This document shows, one piece after another, positions 34,402 to 42,747 of a stretch of 64,000 nucleotides of DNA. A program made the translations under genes and the position numbers. A model generated the notes under the pieces. It was not told the origin of the DNA, did not search any database, and saw nothing but the letters and a program-made list of their open reading frames with translations. Position 1 is the first letter of the stretch, and every line of letters begins with the position of its first letter. The stretch is from Gordonibacter faecis. Lineage in GTDB: Bacteria > Actinomycetota > Coriobacteriia > Coriobacteriales > Eggerthellaceae. The stretch spans positions 62,001-126,000 of the forward strand of contig NZ_JASJEU010000020.1 of NCBI RefSeq assembly GCF_030077735.1, in the 5' to 3' direction.

Positions 34402-35305
34402 GATACTCAGCCCCCATCATTTCCACGAAGAATTCCTCCAGGTCACGCTTGTGTGCGTACAGCCCGCTCACCGCAATGCCCTGCTCGTTGAGGGCCGCGC
34501 CCACGGTGCCCGCATCCACATCGCCAAACGCGCGGATGGCGCCATTTGGCATGGACTGGAAGCGTAGGCCGGGGAAGCGCTCTTGCAGCACGGCGAACGC
34601 GAGCGTGGGGTTCGCGGCCTCCACCTGCAGAAAGTCGCTGCATTCCTGGTCGACCTCGGCGGCGGTAATCTCGCGCACCATACGGCCCTCGCGGATGACG
34701 CCGTAGCGCGTGGCCATCTTGCCCAGCTGTTCCAGCACGTGCGAGCTGATGACCACCGTGATGCCGCGCTGATCGTTCAGCTGCATGATGAGCTGGCGAA
34801 TCTCACGCGCGCCCTCCGGGTCGAGGCCGTTCAGCGGCTCGTCCAGCAGCAGCAAATCCGGGTCGCCCAGCAGCGCCAGCGCCAGGCCCAGGCGCTGCTT
34901 CATACCCATGGAGAAGTGCTTAGTTTTCTTCTTCCCCACCGCGCCGAGGCCGGTGAATTCAAGCAGGTCGCGCACCTTCGCCTTGGGATCTACCAGGCCA
35001 AGCGCGAGCGCTTTCAGCATGAGGTTGTCCTGCGCGCTCATGGAACCGTAGAGCCCCGGCGCCTCGATGAGCACGCCGATGCGCCGCGCCGTTCCCGCTT
35101 CGCGCGGCGCGGTGCCGAACACGCGCACCTCGCCGCCGGTTGGCTCGGCCAGCCCGGACAGCATCCTCATAACCGTGGTTTTACCTGCGCCGTTGCGTCC
35201 TACAAACCCGTAGATGTCGCCTTGGCTGACGTGCATGTCGAAGTGATCGACGGCCGTTTTGCCGCCGAACGTCTTCATGAGTCCGTAGGTTTCTACTACG
35301 TTCAC
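34394..35305 (-). CDS. ABC transporter ATPase, BcrA/lantibiotic-resistance type
   Basis: 303 residues. Walker A GRNGAGKTT, signature FSMGMKQRLGLA (the SMGMKQR form typical of antibiotic-resistance ABC-2 ATPases), Walker B LLLLDEPLNGLDPEG and switch ISSHVLEQLG, followed by a C-terminal extension usual for BcrA. GTG 35305 follows GGAG at good spacing. It is preceded by an OmpR-type direct repeat at 35380-35400 and a dispersed repeat, so it may be transcribed separately from the regulator gene. Confidence 0.9.
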   Translation of the reverse strand: MNVVETYGLMKTFGGKTAVDHFDMHVSQGDIYGFVGRNGAGKTTVMRMLSGLAEPTGGEVRVFGTAPREAGTARRIGVLIEAPGLYGSMSAQDNLMLKALALGLVDPKAKVRDLLEFTGLGAVGKKKTKHFSMGMKQRLGLALALLGDPDLLLLDEPLNGLDPEGAREIRQLIMQLNDQRGITVVISSHVLEQLGKMATRYGVIREGRMVREITAAEVDQECSDFLQVEAANPTLAFAVLQERFPGLRFQSMPNGAIRAFGDVDAGTVGAALNEQGIAVSGLYAHKRDLEEFFVEMMGAEYRG

Positions 35306-35379
35306 GTCGCGCTCCTTTCGTAGTGCGTGTTGTTTGCCTGCCAACCACAATACGAAAGAGGTATTCAGCAAACCGCCTT

Positions 35380-35400
35380 GAAATAGTTAAGAAAGGGTAA
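35380..35400 (-). promoter_or_regulatory. Candidate response-regulator operator upstream of the ABC genes
   Basis: GAAATAGTTAA (35380-35390) and GAAAGGGTAA (35391-35400) are tandem direct repeats of 10-11 bases, one helical turn, the arrangement bound by OmpR-family dimers. The regulator at 35493 is the obvious candidate. Confidence 0.4.
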
Positions 35401-35439
35401 AGAAGTGAGGGCATGGCCATCATAGCTGTCGCCGCACGG

Positions 35440-35485
35440 GGTCCTTCGACTGCGCTCACTGCGTTCGCTCCGCTCAGGATGACAA
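35440..35485 (-). repeat. TCATCCTGAGCG...TCGAAGGA dispersed repeat, copy 1
   Basis: On the minus strand it reads TTGTCATCCTGAGCGGAGCG, then AACGCAGTGAGCGCAG, then TCGAAGGACC. This sequence type is common between genes in many bacteria. A second copy is at 54950. It lies between the response regulator and the ATPase gene. Confidence 0.8.
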
Positions 35486-35492
35486 TACACGT

Positions 35493-36197
35493 TCATTCCG
35501 CCAGTTTGAAGCCGATGCCCCATACGGTTTCTAGGTAGGTGTCGGTGCCGGAGGGTTTTAGTTTGCTGCGGATGTTGCTCACGTGCACCGTGACGGCCTT
35601 TTCCTCCACGAAGCATTCCTCGTGCCAGGCGGCTTCGAATAGTTCGCGCTTCGTGAACACCTTTTTGGGGCGGCGCACGAGCGCTTCGATGATGCCAAAC
35701 TCCAGGCGCGTGAGTCGTACGGGCTCGCCGGCGGCCGTGAGGGTGCGCGCTTCCGCGTCGAGCGTCCAGTCTTTGAAGCGTAGCACGCCGGTGGAGCGTT
35801 GCGCGCCGCGAGAGGCGTGGCGCAACTGTACGGCTACGCGGGCGTGCAGTTCGTCCAGGTCAAAGGGCTTGGTGAGGTAGTCGTCGGCACCCAGTTGCAG
35901 CAGCGCCACCTTGTCGGCGGCGTCCGTGCGCGCCGACACCACAATAATGGGCGCGTCGCCCGCCGCGCGAATTTCGGCAACGAGTTCTTCGCCGGACGCG
36001 CCCGGCAGCATGAGGTCGGTGATGACGAGGTCGAAGGGCTCTTCGGCACCCGCCGCGGCCACTTTCAGCAGAAGGCGCGCCTCGCTGCCCGAAAACGCTT
36101 GCGCACACGCATACCCCGCTTTGCCAAGCGAGGCGGCCACCAACTGGTTGATGTCAACGTCATCTTCAATGATGAGTATGCGTGCCGGAGTATCCAT
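35493..36197 (-). CDS. OmpR-family response regulator of the ABC module
   Basis: 234 residues: receiver domain with acidic pair IIEDD, phospho-Asp in LVITDLMLPG, and the KPF lysine (YLTKPFDLDE), then a winged-helix output domain ending YLETVWGIGFKLAE. It would be phosphorylated by the kinase at 32635 and control the exporter genes. ATG 36197 sits seven bases after a TACAAT box with no clear ribosome site, so the message may be leaderless; an in-frame ATG at 36221 is upstream of that box. Confidence 0.92.
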   Translation of the reverse strand: MDTPARILIIEDDVDINQLVAASLGKAGYACAQAFSGSEARLLLKVAAAGAEEPFDLVITDLMLPGASGEELVAEIRAAGDAPIIVVSARTDAADKVALLQLGADDYLTKPFDLDELHARVAVQLRHASRGAQRSTGVLRFKDWTLDAEARTLTAAGEPVRLTRLEFGIIEALVRRPKKVFTKRELFEAAWHEECFVEEKAVTVHVSNIRSKLKPSGTDTYLETVWGIGFKLAE

Positions 36198-36249
36198 GCC
36201 CCCATTGTACCCGATAGGCATGCATAAAGGGCGAAGCTCTCTGTGTAAG

Positions 36250-36319
36250 TGTGACGCGCTGCGCGCAGGCGAATACGGATGGTGGTTGCCTCGTGGCGTA
36301 CGAGGCCGCGGAGCGCGTC
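36250..36319. repeat. Inverted arms related to the GTGACGCGCT element
   Basis: GTGACGCGCT (36250-36259) and AGCGCGTCAC (36310-36319) form a perfect 10-bp inverted repeat enclosing about 50 bases. The arms are the core of the dispersed element seen at 37418, 37828, 52375 and 19505. It lies upstream of the regulator gene and before ahpC. Confidence 0.55.
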
Positions 36320-36489
36320 ACCTTTTTGAGGGGCGATTCGTTCCCCTGCGTTTAACCTTCTGCACCTTTGTTTGGAGATTGTCCGCAGAGCGTATGAATC
36401 GCTACTCATGCAGTAGCATTTATGAGAAAGTTCGCTTTGGGAAACATTAGCGGGCGGCGCGGCTGCCCACGTTAGACAGGAGCGAACCC

Positions 36490-37053
36490 ATGTCGATGAT
36501 CAACAAAGAGATCGAGGACTTCTCGGTTCAGGCGTTCCACGGCGACGACTTCATCACCGTCACGAAGGACGACGTGCTGGGCCACTGGAGCGTGTTCTTC
36601 TTCTACCCGGCTGACTTCACCTTTGTGTGCCCGACGGAACTTGAGGACCTCGCGGCGCTGTATGACCAGTTCAAGGCCGCGGATTGCGAAATCTACTCCG
36701 TGTCATGCGACACGCATTTCGTGCACAAGGCGTGGCACGACGCGTCCGAAAACATCAAGAACCTGCCCTACCCGATGCTGGCCGACCCCACGCACAAGCT
36801 GGCCGACATCTTCGACGTGTATATCGAGGAAGACGGCGTGGCCGAGCGCGGCAGCTTCATCGTGAACCCCGAGGGCCGCATCGTGTGCTACGAGGTGAAC
36901 GCGGGCAACATCGGCCGCAACGCCGCCGAGCTGCTACGCCGCGTGCAGGCGAGCCAGTTCGTGGCCGAACACGGCGACTCCGTGTGCCCCGCCGGCTGGA
37001 TGCCCGGCGCCGAGGTTCTGCACCCCGGCATTGACTTGGTAGGCAAGCTATAG
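36490..37053 (+). CDS. ahpC: Typical 2-Cys peroxiredoxin AhpC
   Basis: 187-residue cytoplasmic peroxidase for hydrogen peroxide and organic peroxides. Peroxidatic C47 is in FTFVCPTE, resolving C166 in VCPAGW, and the SVSCDTHFVHKAWHD and FIVNPEGRI segments are diagnostic. Full length. AGGAGCG precedes ATG 36490. No ahpF follows, so the electron donor lies elsewhere. Upstream, GCTACT / AGTAGC (36401-36417) is a small perfect inverted repeat that could be a peroxide-regulator site, though this is a guess. Confidence 0.96.
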   Translation: MSMINKEIEDFSVQAFHGDDFITVTKDDVLGHWSVFFFYPADFTFVCPTELEDLAALYDQFKAADCEIYSVSCDTHFVHKAWHDASENIKNLPYPMLADPTHKLADIFDVYIEEDGVAERGSFIVNPEGRIVCYEVNAGNIGRNAAELLRRVQASQFVAEHGDSVCPAGWMPGAEVLHPGIDLVGKL

Positions 37054-37060
37054 GGAATAA

Positions 37061-37148
37061 GGGGAAGCGTGCTCTACCCTTGCCGATCGGCGGGAATAAA
37101 CCTGCAGGTCAACGTTACCGGCGGCAAGGGCAGAGCCCTTGCCCTACG
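37061..37148 (+). repeat. REP-like double-hairpin element, copy 2 (left arm eroded)
   Basis: The right arm, CGGCAAGGGCAGAGCCCTTG then CCCTACGG, is intact. The left arm has lost much of its own hairpin (CTCTACCCTTGCCG remains). The centre (AAACCTGCAGGTCAA) matches copy 3, and CTGACAGGTTGA follows, as in copy 3. It directly follows ahpC and may act as its terminator. Confidence 0.75.
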
Positions 37149-37232
37149 GTCTACTGACAGGTTGATATGAAACCACTCTTGTGAACACAAAACGCCGTTC
37201 TCGGAGCAGTTTGGGGCAGATTGCTACCGAAA

Positions 37233-37400
37233 ATGGGTGAAATTGAGTTCCATGGGAAACAACTGACGACGTTTGTAAAAGGTCTGCGAAAGAGGCATAT
37301 TGCCGAGCAGGGGCATTGTAAGAAGCGAGCGAAAAGAGCGCCACAAGCCGGTAGCAATCTGGCAGAAACGGTGCTGCAAAAGAACTTGGAGATGCACTAA
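37233..37400 (+). CDS. Possible small basic protein
   Basis: A 55-codon frame, MGEIEFHGKQLTTFVKGLRK..., rich in Lys/Arg, in a segment less GC-rich than the neighbours. No ribosome site is evident before the ATG, and the minus strand is also open (91 codons, 37419-37144). It lies between repeat copies in a roughly 850-base region without known genes. It could be a remnant of a mobile element or a real small gene; I do not recognise it. Confidence 0.2.
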   Translation: MGEIEFHGKQLTTFVKGLRKRHIAEQGHCKKRAKRAPQAGSNLAETVLQKNLEMH

Positions 37401-37417
37401 CCCACGCGCGACGCGCC

Positions 37418-37491
37418 AAAGTGTGATGCGCTTACGCGCTACTGATTACGCCAGAAGGGCACCCCCATCCCTCGCATTATGACGCGGGCTG
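37418..37491 (+). repeat. GTGACGCGCTTCGCGC-family element, copy b
   Basis: Begins AAAGTGTGATGCGCTTACGC, continues through CTACTGATTACGCCAGAAGG and ends ATTATGACGCGGGCTG. It is inverted relative to copy c at 37828, so the two bracket 336 bases that contain REP copy 3. Confidence 0.75.
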
Positions 37492-37618
37492 TCTGGCCGG
37501 AAGATATGTCTCAGCCTGCAATGATTGAGCTGGTTGACCGTAGGGGCGTTTCACGAAGCGCCCTCTCCGCCAAAGGCAGAGAACTCAACCTTGACCTGAG
37601 TTTTCGCGCTTCGCGCGA

Positions 37619-37780
37619 ACGGGGCTGTAACAAAAGTCCCCTTTGCGGGTTTTTCCGTAGGGCAAGGGCTCTGCCCTTGCCGCTCAGCATCAGCAAACCT
37701 GCAGGTCAAACGTAGTTGTCGGCAAGGGCAGAGCCCTTGCCCTACGGCCAACCTGACAGGTAGGGGGCTTTTGTTACAGC
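37619..37780 (+). repeat. REP-like element copy 3 inside an outer inverted repeat
   Basis: The double-hairpin core (37655-37747) is the best-preserved copy: CCGTAGGGCAAGGG...CCCTTGCCCTACGG with intact hairpin arms. It is enclosed by a further inverted repeat, GGCTGTAACAAAAG (left, from 37623) and CTTTTGTTACAGCC (right, to about 37781). The result is a roughly 160-base nested palindrome of the shape of a miniature inverted-repeat element. Confidence 0.75.
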
Positions 37781-37827
37781 CTACTACGGAGGTTATGCCT
37801 CTTGTAAGACCTTGCTTTCAAGTCAGT

Positions 37828-37901
37828 CAGCCCGCGTCATAAAGTGAGGGACTTGGATACTCTCTGGCGTAGTAGCTAGCGCGAAGCGCGTCACACTTTT
37901 T
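37828..37901 (-). repeat. GTGACGCGCTTCGCGC-family element, copy c
   Basis: On the minus strand it begins AAAAAGTGTGACGCGCTTCG two or three bases after the feoAB stop codon and ends TTTATGACGCGGGCTG. It follows a stop codon in the same orientation, exactly like copy d at 52375, which suggests a 3'-end role or insertion preference. Confidence 0.8.
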
Positions 37902-37903
37902 CT

Positions 37904-40486
37904 TTAGGACAGGCGGGATGATTCGGGTTCGGGGGATTCGCTTACCTGCATTGCGGGGGCGCTTGGGCACGCCGCACAGGCACTGCTGCCGGCGCTCGCG
38001 CAGCCGGCGCAGGAGCCGCCGCAGCTTGCTACTGCCCCGCCGCGACGATGTACGCGCCAGACGGCCAGCGCTATCGCCACCACTACCACAACCGCCACGG
38101 CCATGGTCCAGCCGCCGGCTTCCACAGCCAGGCCCGCGCCGCGCACGGCAAGAGCGGCCACCCATGCCACCGCCAACTGGCCAAACGCCATCCCGAGCGC
38201 CCAGCGTCCACCCAGTTCACGCTTCACCGACGCGATGGCGGCAATGCAGGGCGTGTACAGCAGGCAGAATACCAAAAGCCCCAGCGCCGCCAGCGGAGCG
38301 AGCGCGGCCGTGAGCGCTTCCGTGCTTCCGAACAGCACCGACAGCGTGGACACGACACTTTCCTTCGCCATCACGCCCGTCACAAGCGCCGTGGAGATGC
38401 GCCAATCGCCGAACCCGAGCGGTGCGAATACCGGCGCAAGCCAGCCCGCCACCACAGCAAGCATGCTGTCGGCCGAATCGGCCACCACGTTCAGCCCGAA
38501 GTCGAATGTCTGCAAGAACCAAATGACAATGGTCGCCAGGAAAATGATAGTGAACGCGCGCTCCAGAAAGTCCTTCGCCTTCTCCCACAGAAGCTGGCCG
38601 ACGTTGCGAGGGCTGGGCATGCGGTAGTTCGGCAATTCCATTACAAACGGCACTGCCTCGCCCGTGAACAGGCCTTTCCGCATAAGAAGCGCCACCAACA
38701 CGCCCACCAGCATGCCACCGAAATACAGGCCTACCATGACGGCGGCCCCGTGCGCGGGGAAGAACGCCGCCGTGAAAAACGCGTAGATGGGCAGTTTCGC
38801 CGAGCAACTCATGAAGGGCGTGAGCAGGATGGTCATTTTGCGGTCGCGCTCCGAGGGCAGCGTGCGCGACGCCATGACGGCCGGCACCGTACAGCCGAAG
38901 CCCACCAGCATGGGCACGATGGAGCGGCCCGACAGGCCTATTTTGCGTAGCAGTTTGTCCATGACAAACGCCACGCGCGCCATGTAACCCGAGTCTTCCA
39001 ACAGGGACAGGAAAAAGAACAGCGTGACGATGGTGGGCAGAAAGCCAATAACGCTGCCAACGCCATTGAAGATGCCGTCGATAATGAGCGATTGTAGCAC
39101 CTCGTTCACATGGGCCGAGGCCAGCGCGCCCGACACCACATCCGTGAGCGCACCGATGCCGGTATCCAGCAACTCGGATAGCCACGCGCCCACCACGTTG
39201 AACGTGAGCCAAAACACCAGCGCCATGATGGCCACGAATGCGGGGATGGCCGTAAACGTACCGGTCAGTAGCTTGTCCACGCGAATGGAGCGTGCGTGCT
39301 CGCGGCTTTCGCGCGGCTTCACCACGCACGCGTCGCACACGTTCTCGATGAAGGCGAACCGCATGTCGGCGATGGCGGCGGCGCGGTCGAGGCCGCGTTC
39401 CACCTCCATCTGACGCACGATGTGTTCAAGCATGTGGCGCTCGTTGTCGTCGAGTTGGAGCTTTTCCAGCACGAGCGGGTCGCCTTCGGCCAGCTTGCTG
39501 GCCGCGAAACGCACGGGGATGCCGGCGCGCTCGGCGTGGTCGCTCACTAGCGCCATGATGCCGTGCAGGCAGCGGTGCACCGCGCCGCCGTGTGCGTCGG
39601 CTGCGCAAAAGTCCTGACGGATGGGCGGTTCCTGGAAGCGAGCCACATGCAGCGCGTGATCCACCAGCTCAGCCGTGCCTTCGTTCTTCGATGCCGTGAT
39701 GGGCACCACGGGGATGCCCAGCAGCTTCTCCATCTCGTTCACGCGGATGGTGCCGCCGTTGCCCTCCACCTCGTCCATCATGTTGAGGGCGAGCACCATG
39801 GGAACGCCCAGTTCCAACAGCTGCATGGTGAGGTACAGGTTGCGCTCGACGTTGGTGGCGTCCACGATGTTGATGATGCCGCGGGGGTGCTCGTCTAGCA
39901 GGAATTGGCGCGTGACCACTTCCTCGTTGGAGTACGGCGAGAGCGAATAGATGCCCGGCAGGTCGGTGACCTGCGCTTCCGCGTGACCGCGGATGGTGCC
40001 ATCCTTGCGATCAACCGTGACGCCGGGGAAGTTGCCCACGTGCTGGCTTGCGCCGGTCAGCTGGTTGAAGAGCGTGGTTTTGCCGCAGTTTTGGTTGCCC
40101 ACGAGCGCAAGCGTGATGAGTTCGCCTTCGGGCAGCGGGCTTTCGTCGTCCTTGTCGTGGAACTTGCCGCCCTCGCCAAGGCCGGGGTGCGGCAGGGGTT
40201 TCTGCTCGTGGAAGAGGCGTCGCTCGCGGGGCGCGCCCGTGCGGGACGTGTCGGCGGGGCGCTCATCAGCCACTTCAATCTTGCGGGCGTCGTCCACGCG
40301 CAGCGTGAGTTCGTAGCCATGGATGCTCACCTCCACGGGGTCGCCCATGGGCGCGTGCTTCACCATGGTCACGTCAACCTGCGGAATAATGCCCATGTCG
40401 AGGAAGTGTTGCCGCAGCGACCCTTCGCCGCCGACCGCCACCACTGTGGCTGTGCTGCCGATGGGCAGGTTGTTCAAAGCGCCCAC
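37904..40486 (-). CDS. feoB: FeoA-FeoB fusion ferrous iron transporter
   Basis: 860-residue ferrous iron permease. Residues 1-73 are a FeoA SH3-like domain, normally a separate protein. The G domain follows: GNQNCGKTT (residues 130-138), FPGVTVDRKDG, DLPGIYSL and NMMD. The membrane part has GFGCTVPAVMASRTL and LTPFMSCSAKLPIYAFF gates. After the last helix is a Cys-rich tail (ASCGGSCAGCASAGSSACAAC), reminiscent of FeoC-like or metal-binding tails. GTG 40486 follows AAGGAG. A TACTAT box near 40550 may be the -10. No iron-regulator site is convincing. Confidence 0.95.
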   Translation of the reverse strand: MGALNNLPIGSTATVVAVGGEGSLRQHFLDMGIIPQVDVTMVKHAPMGDPVEVSIHGYELTLRVDDARKIEVADERPADTSRTGAPRERRLFHEQKPLPHPGLGEGGKFHDKDDESPLPEGELITLALVGNQNCGKTTLFNQLTGASQHVGNFPGVTVDRKDGTIRGHAEAQVTDLPGIYSLSPYSNEEVVTRQFLLDEHPRGIINIVDATNVERNLYLTMQLLELGVPMVLALNMMDEVEGNGGTIRVNEMEKLLGIPVVPITASKNEGTAELVDHALHVARFQEPPIRQDFCAADAHGGAVHRCLHGIMALVSDHAERAGIPVRFAASKLAEGDPLVLEKLQLDDNERHMLEHIVRQMEVERGLDRAAAIADMRFAFIENVCDACVVKPRESREHARSIRVDKLLTGTFTAIPAFVAIMALVFWLTFNVVGAWLSELLDTGIGALTDVVSGALASAHVNEVLQSLIIDGIFNGVGSVIGFLPTIVTLFFFLSLLEDSGYMARVAFVMDKLLRKIGLSGRSIVPMLVGFGCTVPAVMASRTLPSERDRKMTILLTPFMSCSAKLPIYAFFTAAFFPAHGAAVMVGLYFGGMLVGVLVALLMRKGLFTGEAVPFVMELPNYRMPSPRNVGQLLWEKAKDFLERAFTIIFLATIVIWFLQTFDFGLNVVADSADSMLAVVAGWLAPVFAPLGFGDWRISTALVTGVMAKESVVSTLSVLFGSTEALTAALAPLAALGLLVFCLLYTPCIAAIASVKRELGGRWALGMAFGQLAVAWVAALAVRGAGLAVEAGGWTMAVAVVVVVAIALAVWRVHRRGGAVASCGGSCAGCASAGSSACAACPSAPAMQVSESPEPESSRLS

Positions 40487-40675
40487 TGATCGTCTCCTTG
40501 CGCGCGCATTGCCCCCGTTCGCGCGGGAGCGTTAGCCTTCGTTTACTTTTCGGAGACCATAGTAACGCTTATCGCGCCGCATGGCACGAAAAAGTTTTCC
40601 TTGGTGAAGATTTGTGAAGCGCAGGGGCGCGGGTGCGGGCGCAGCGGCGGCTTGCGAGCGCGCGGGTGCCCCGCG

Positions 40676-41353
40676 TTACGCGAGGCCCGCCTCGGCGAGT
40701 GCGTCCGCGATGCTGTCGGCGTCGGTAATTTCGCGGAAGACCCGACAGGGGTTGCCGAACGCGAGCGTGCGCGGCGGCACGTCGCGCGTGACGACGCTGC
40801 CCGAGCCCACCACAGCCCCGTCCCCAATGGTCACGCCGGGGTTCACCGTGACGTTCGCCCCAATCCACACGTCGTTGCCCACGGTGATAGGCAGGTTACG
40901 CTCCCACAAATGCGGCGTGCCATCTGCGTCGATGCGCTTCGCGCGCTCGCGGCCCACCAGCGGATGCAGCGGCGTGGCGAACGTGCAGCCCGGCCCCACC
41001 CACACGTCGTCGCCAAACACGATGGGCGCGCCGTCGAGAAACGTGCAGTTGAAGTTGAAGAAACTATTGCGCCCGACGAAGATGCCGAAGCCATAGTCCA
41101 CCTGTGCGCCAAGAGACACCTCCGTACCCTCACCCAATGCGCCAAACAACCCATGCAAAAGTTCCGTACGCTCTTCAGACGACAGCGCCGGATCGGTGTT
41201 GAACCGCAGCATCACCTCGCGCGCATGAATGCGATCCCGCTCAAGCCCCCCATCCGCCGCATCAAACCACTCCCCCGACTCCATCTGTTCCCGAGGTGAA
41301 AGCTCACCCTTCGCACCGTGCTCCAATTCGTCTCTGACGAGGTCTTTCTTCAT
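40676..41353 (-). CDS. Maltose/galactoside O-acetyltransferase family enzyme
   Basis: 225-residue left-handed beta-helix acetyltransferase of the Maa/LacA/NodL family. It has the family N-terminal region (SPREQMESGEWFDAADGGLERDRIHAREVMLRFN), the catalytic-histidine loop FATPLHPLVGRERAK, and hexapeptide coils ending VTIGDGAVVGSGSVVTRDVPPRTLAFGNPCRV. It acetylates a sugar or similar hydroxyl. The start at ATG 41353 behind GGAAGGAAAG fits the family; longer frames do not. It lies 80 bases downstream of the ATPase gene on the same strand. Confidence 0.9.
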   Translation of the reverse strand: MKKDLVRDELEHGAKGELSPREQMESGEWFDAADGGLERDRIHAREVMLRFNTDPALSSEERTELLHGLFGALGEGTEVSLGAQVDYGFGIFVGRNSFFNFNCTFLDGAPIVFGDDVWVGPGCTFATPLHPLVGRERAKRIDADGTPHLWERNLPITVGNDVWIGANVTVNPGVTIGDGAVVGSGSVVTRDVPPRTLAFGNPCRVFREITDADSIADALAEAGLA

Positions 41354-41433
41354 CTTGACTTTCCTTCCACTTCCCTTTGCCGCGATTCCACGCGCGCCAC
41401 TCTTCTCGATAGCTTCTCCTGCACTTCTGCACT

Positions 41434-42606
41434 TCACAGCAGAAACAGGTCGACTTTCCCCAGCAAAAAGTCTTCGAGCGAAACCTCGGGAGAACCAACG
41501 ACAATGCGATACGCCTTCGGGTACAGCTCCAGGAATTTCTCCATGCCTTCCAGGTTCCCCACGGCACCGCTCTTCACCTCGATGGCGGTAATCAGTTCGC
41601 CTTTGCGCAGCACAAAATCCACCTCAGCGGCACCTTCGCGCCACCAGAACACCTCGAACCCCTCTTCGCGGCCGCGATTGATCAGGTACGCTCCCACAGC
41701 CGTTTCCACCAGATGGCCCCAGCGCGACCGATCCATCTCTATGAACTTCCGCGGCAATTCCAGCATGGCGCTTTGCAGCGAACTGTCGTGCGCCATGAGG
41801 CGCGGCGAACTTTTCCTGCTTGACGTTTTGCGCATGTCGAATTTCTGCAAACCCGACAGCATGCCCGCCAACGAAAGCAGGTTGAGGTATTCGGCCAGCG
41901 TGACGGTGTTGCCCGCATCCTGCAGTTGACCCAGCATTTTCGTGTAGGAAAGTTCCTGCGCCGAGTACTGAACACCCAGTGTGAACAGGGCGCGCATGAG
42001 CGCAGGCTTCTTGATGGGAGCGAGGGCAAGAACATCCTGCGAGATAGTTGGTTCGATGATTGATTCGCGCATAAATCGCCGCCAGCGATCCTCATCCGCA
42101 ACGAAGGAAGCTGAGCGCGGGTAGCCACCGAAATAGATAAACTCGTTGAGCGAATAACCGAACGCCTCCCGGCACTCGGCGTACGTCCATTGTAGGCAAT
42201 ACAGCATTTCGAAGCGGCCCATGAGCGACTCATCAAGCCCCTTGCTAAGAAGAAGCGAGGACGAGCCGCTGAGGAACACTTTGAGGTTGACGTCGCCGCG
42301 GCGATCCTCATCCCAAAGCTCCTTGACGACAGCTGACCAGCCTTCGATCTTTTGCACTTCGTCGACAATGAGAAGGGCCTCGCCGCGTGCGGAAACTAAG
42401 TTCCGAGCCTGTTGCCACTCAGTGCGGAGCCACGCCTGGTCGGCGAAATCGGCGCTCACCGAATGAACCGGCACGGAAAGGTCGGCACTCGCTTGCTTAA
42501 GCGCCGTACTTTTCCCCGTTTGACGTGGCCCAACAAGTACCTGCATCAGCCCAAGCGGTTCCTCCATGCGACCACGTAGCACCTTAACAACGGCTCGCTC
42601 ATACAT
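41434..42606 (-). CDS. DUF4143-type AAA ATPase
   Basis: 390 residues: P-loop GPRQTGKST near residue 26, Walker B ALLIVDEVQK, sensor FLSGSSSLLL, then a winged-helix region and a C-terminal DUF4143 domain with a PD-(D/E)XK-like core (EVDFVLRKGELITAIEVKSG). This family is abundant in anaerobes and variable between strains; its role is unknown, though links to DNA or mobile elements have been suggested. GGAAAGG precedes ATG 42606. The promoter region carries paired palindromic operators that overlap a TACAAT box, so it is probably tightly repressed. Confidence 0.85.
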   Translation of the reverse strand: MYERAVVKVLRGRMEEPLGLMQVLVGPRQTGKSTALKQASADLSVPVHSVSADFADQAWLRTEWQQARNLVSARGEALLIVDEVQKIEGWSAVVKELWDEDRRGDVNLKVFLSGSSSLLLSKGLDESLMGRFEMLYCLQWTYAECREAFGYSLNEFIYFGGYPRSASFVADEDRWRRFMRESIIEPTISQDVLALAPIKKPALMRALFTLGVQYSAQELSYTKMLGQLQDAGNTVTLAEYLNLLSLAGMLSGLQKFDMRKTSSRKSSPRLMAHDSSLQSAMLELPRKFIEMDRSRWGHLVETAVGAYLINRGREEGFEVFWWREGAAEVDFVLRKGELITAIEVKSGAVGNLEGMEKFLELYPKAYRIVVGSPEVSLEDFLLGKVDLFLL

Positions 42607-42621
42607 GGGTGTTCCTTTCCT

Positions 42622-42716
42622 ACTGAGTAATTTTACTCATTGTACTGAGTAAAATTACTCAGTACAAGTGCAAGAGGGTAACGCTTGCTCATGTCTCTGT
42701 CGATGAGTATACTCAT
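42622..42716. promoter_or_regulatory. Three TGAGTA...TACTCA operators between the ATPase and permease genes
   Basis: TGAGTA-N4-TACTCA at 42624-42639 and again at 42646-42661 are mirror images, so 42622-42663 is also a perfect 18-bp inverted repeat with a 6-base centre. A third, gapless version (TGAGTATACTCA) is at 42704-42715. The first two overlap a minus-strand TACAAT box before the ATPase gene; the third lies before the permease gene. One dimeric regulator probably binds all three. Confidence 0.6.
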
Positions 42717-42747
42717 GCGAGAATAGTAACGAAGGGCGACGTGCGGC

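Noticed and set aside
37144..37419. 91-codon minus-strand frame between repeat copies
   Set aside because: No ribosome site and no recognisable domain, and it is fully overlapped by an equally plausible plus-strand frame; neither is convincing.
40487..40560. DtxR/IdeR iron box before feoAB
   Set aside because: Only a half-site (AGGCTAAC) is present; the other half does not match, so no operator is claimed.
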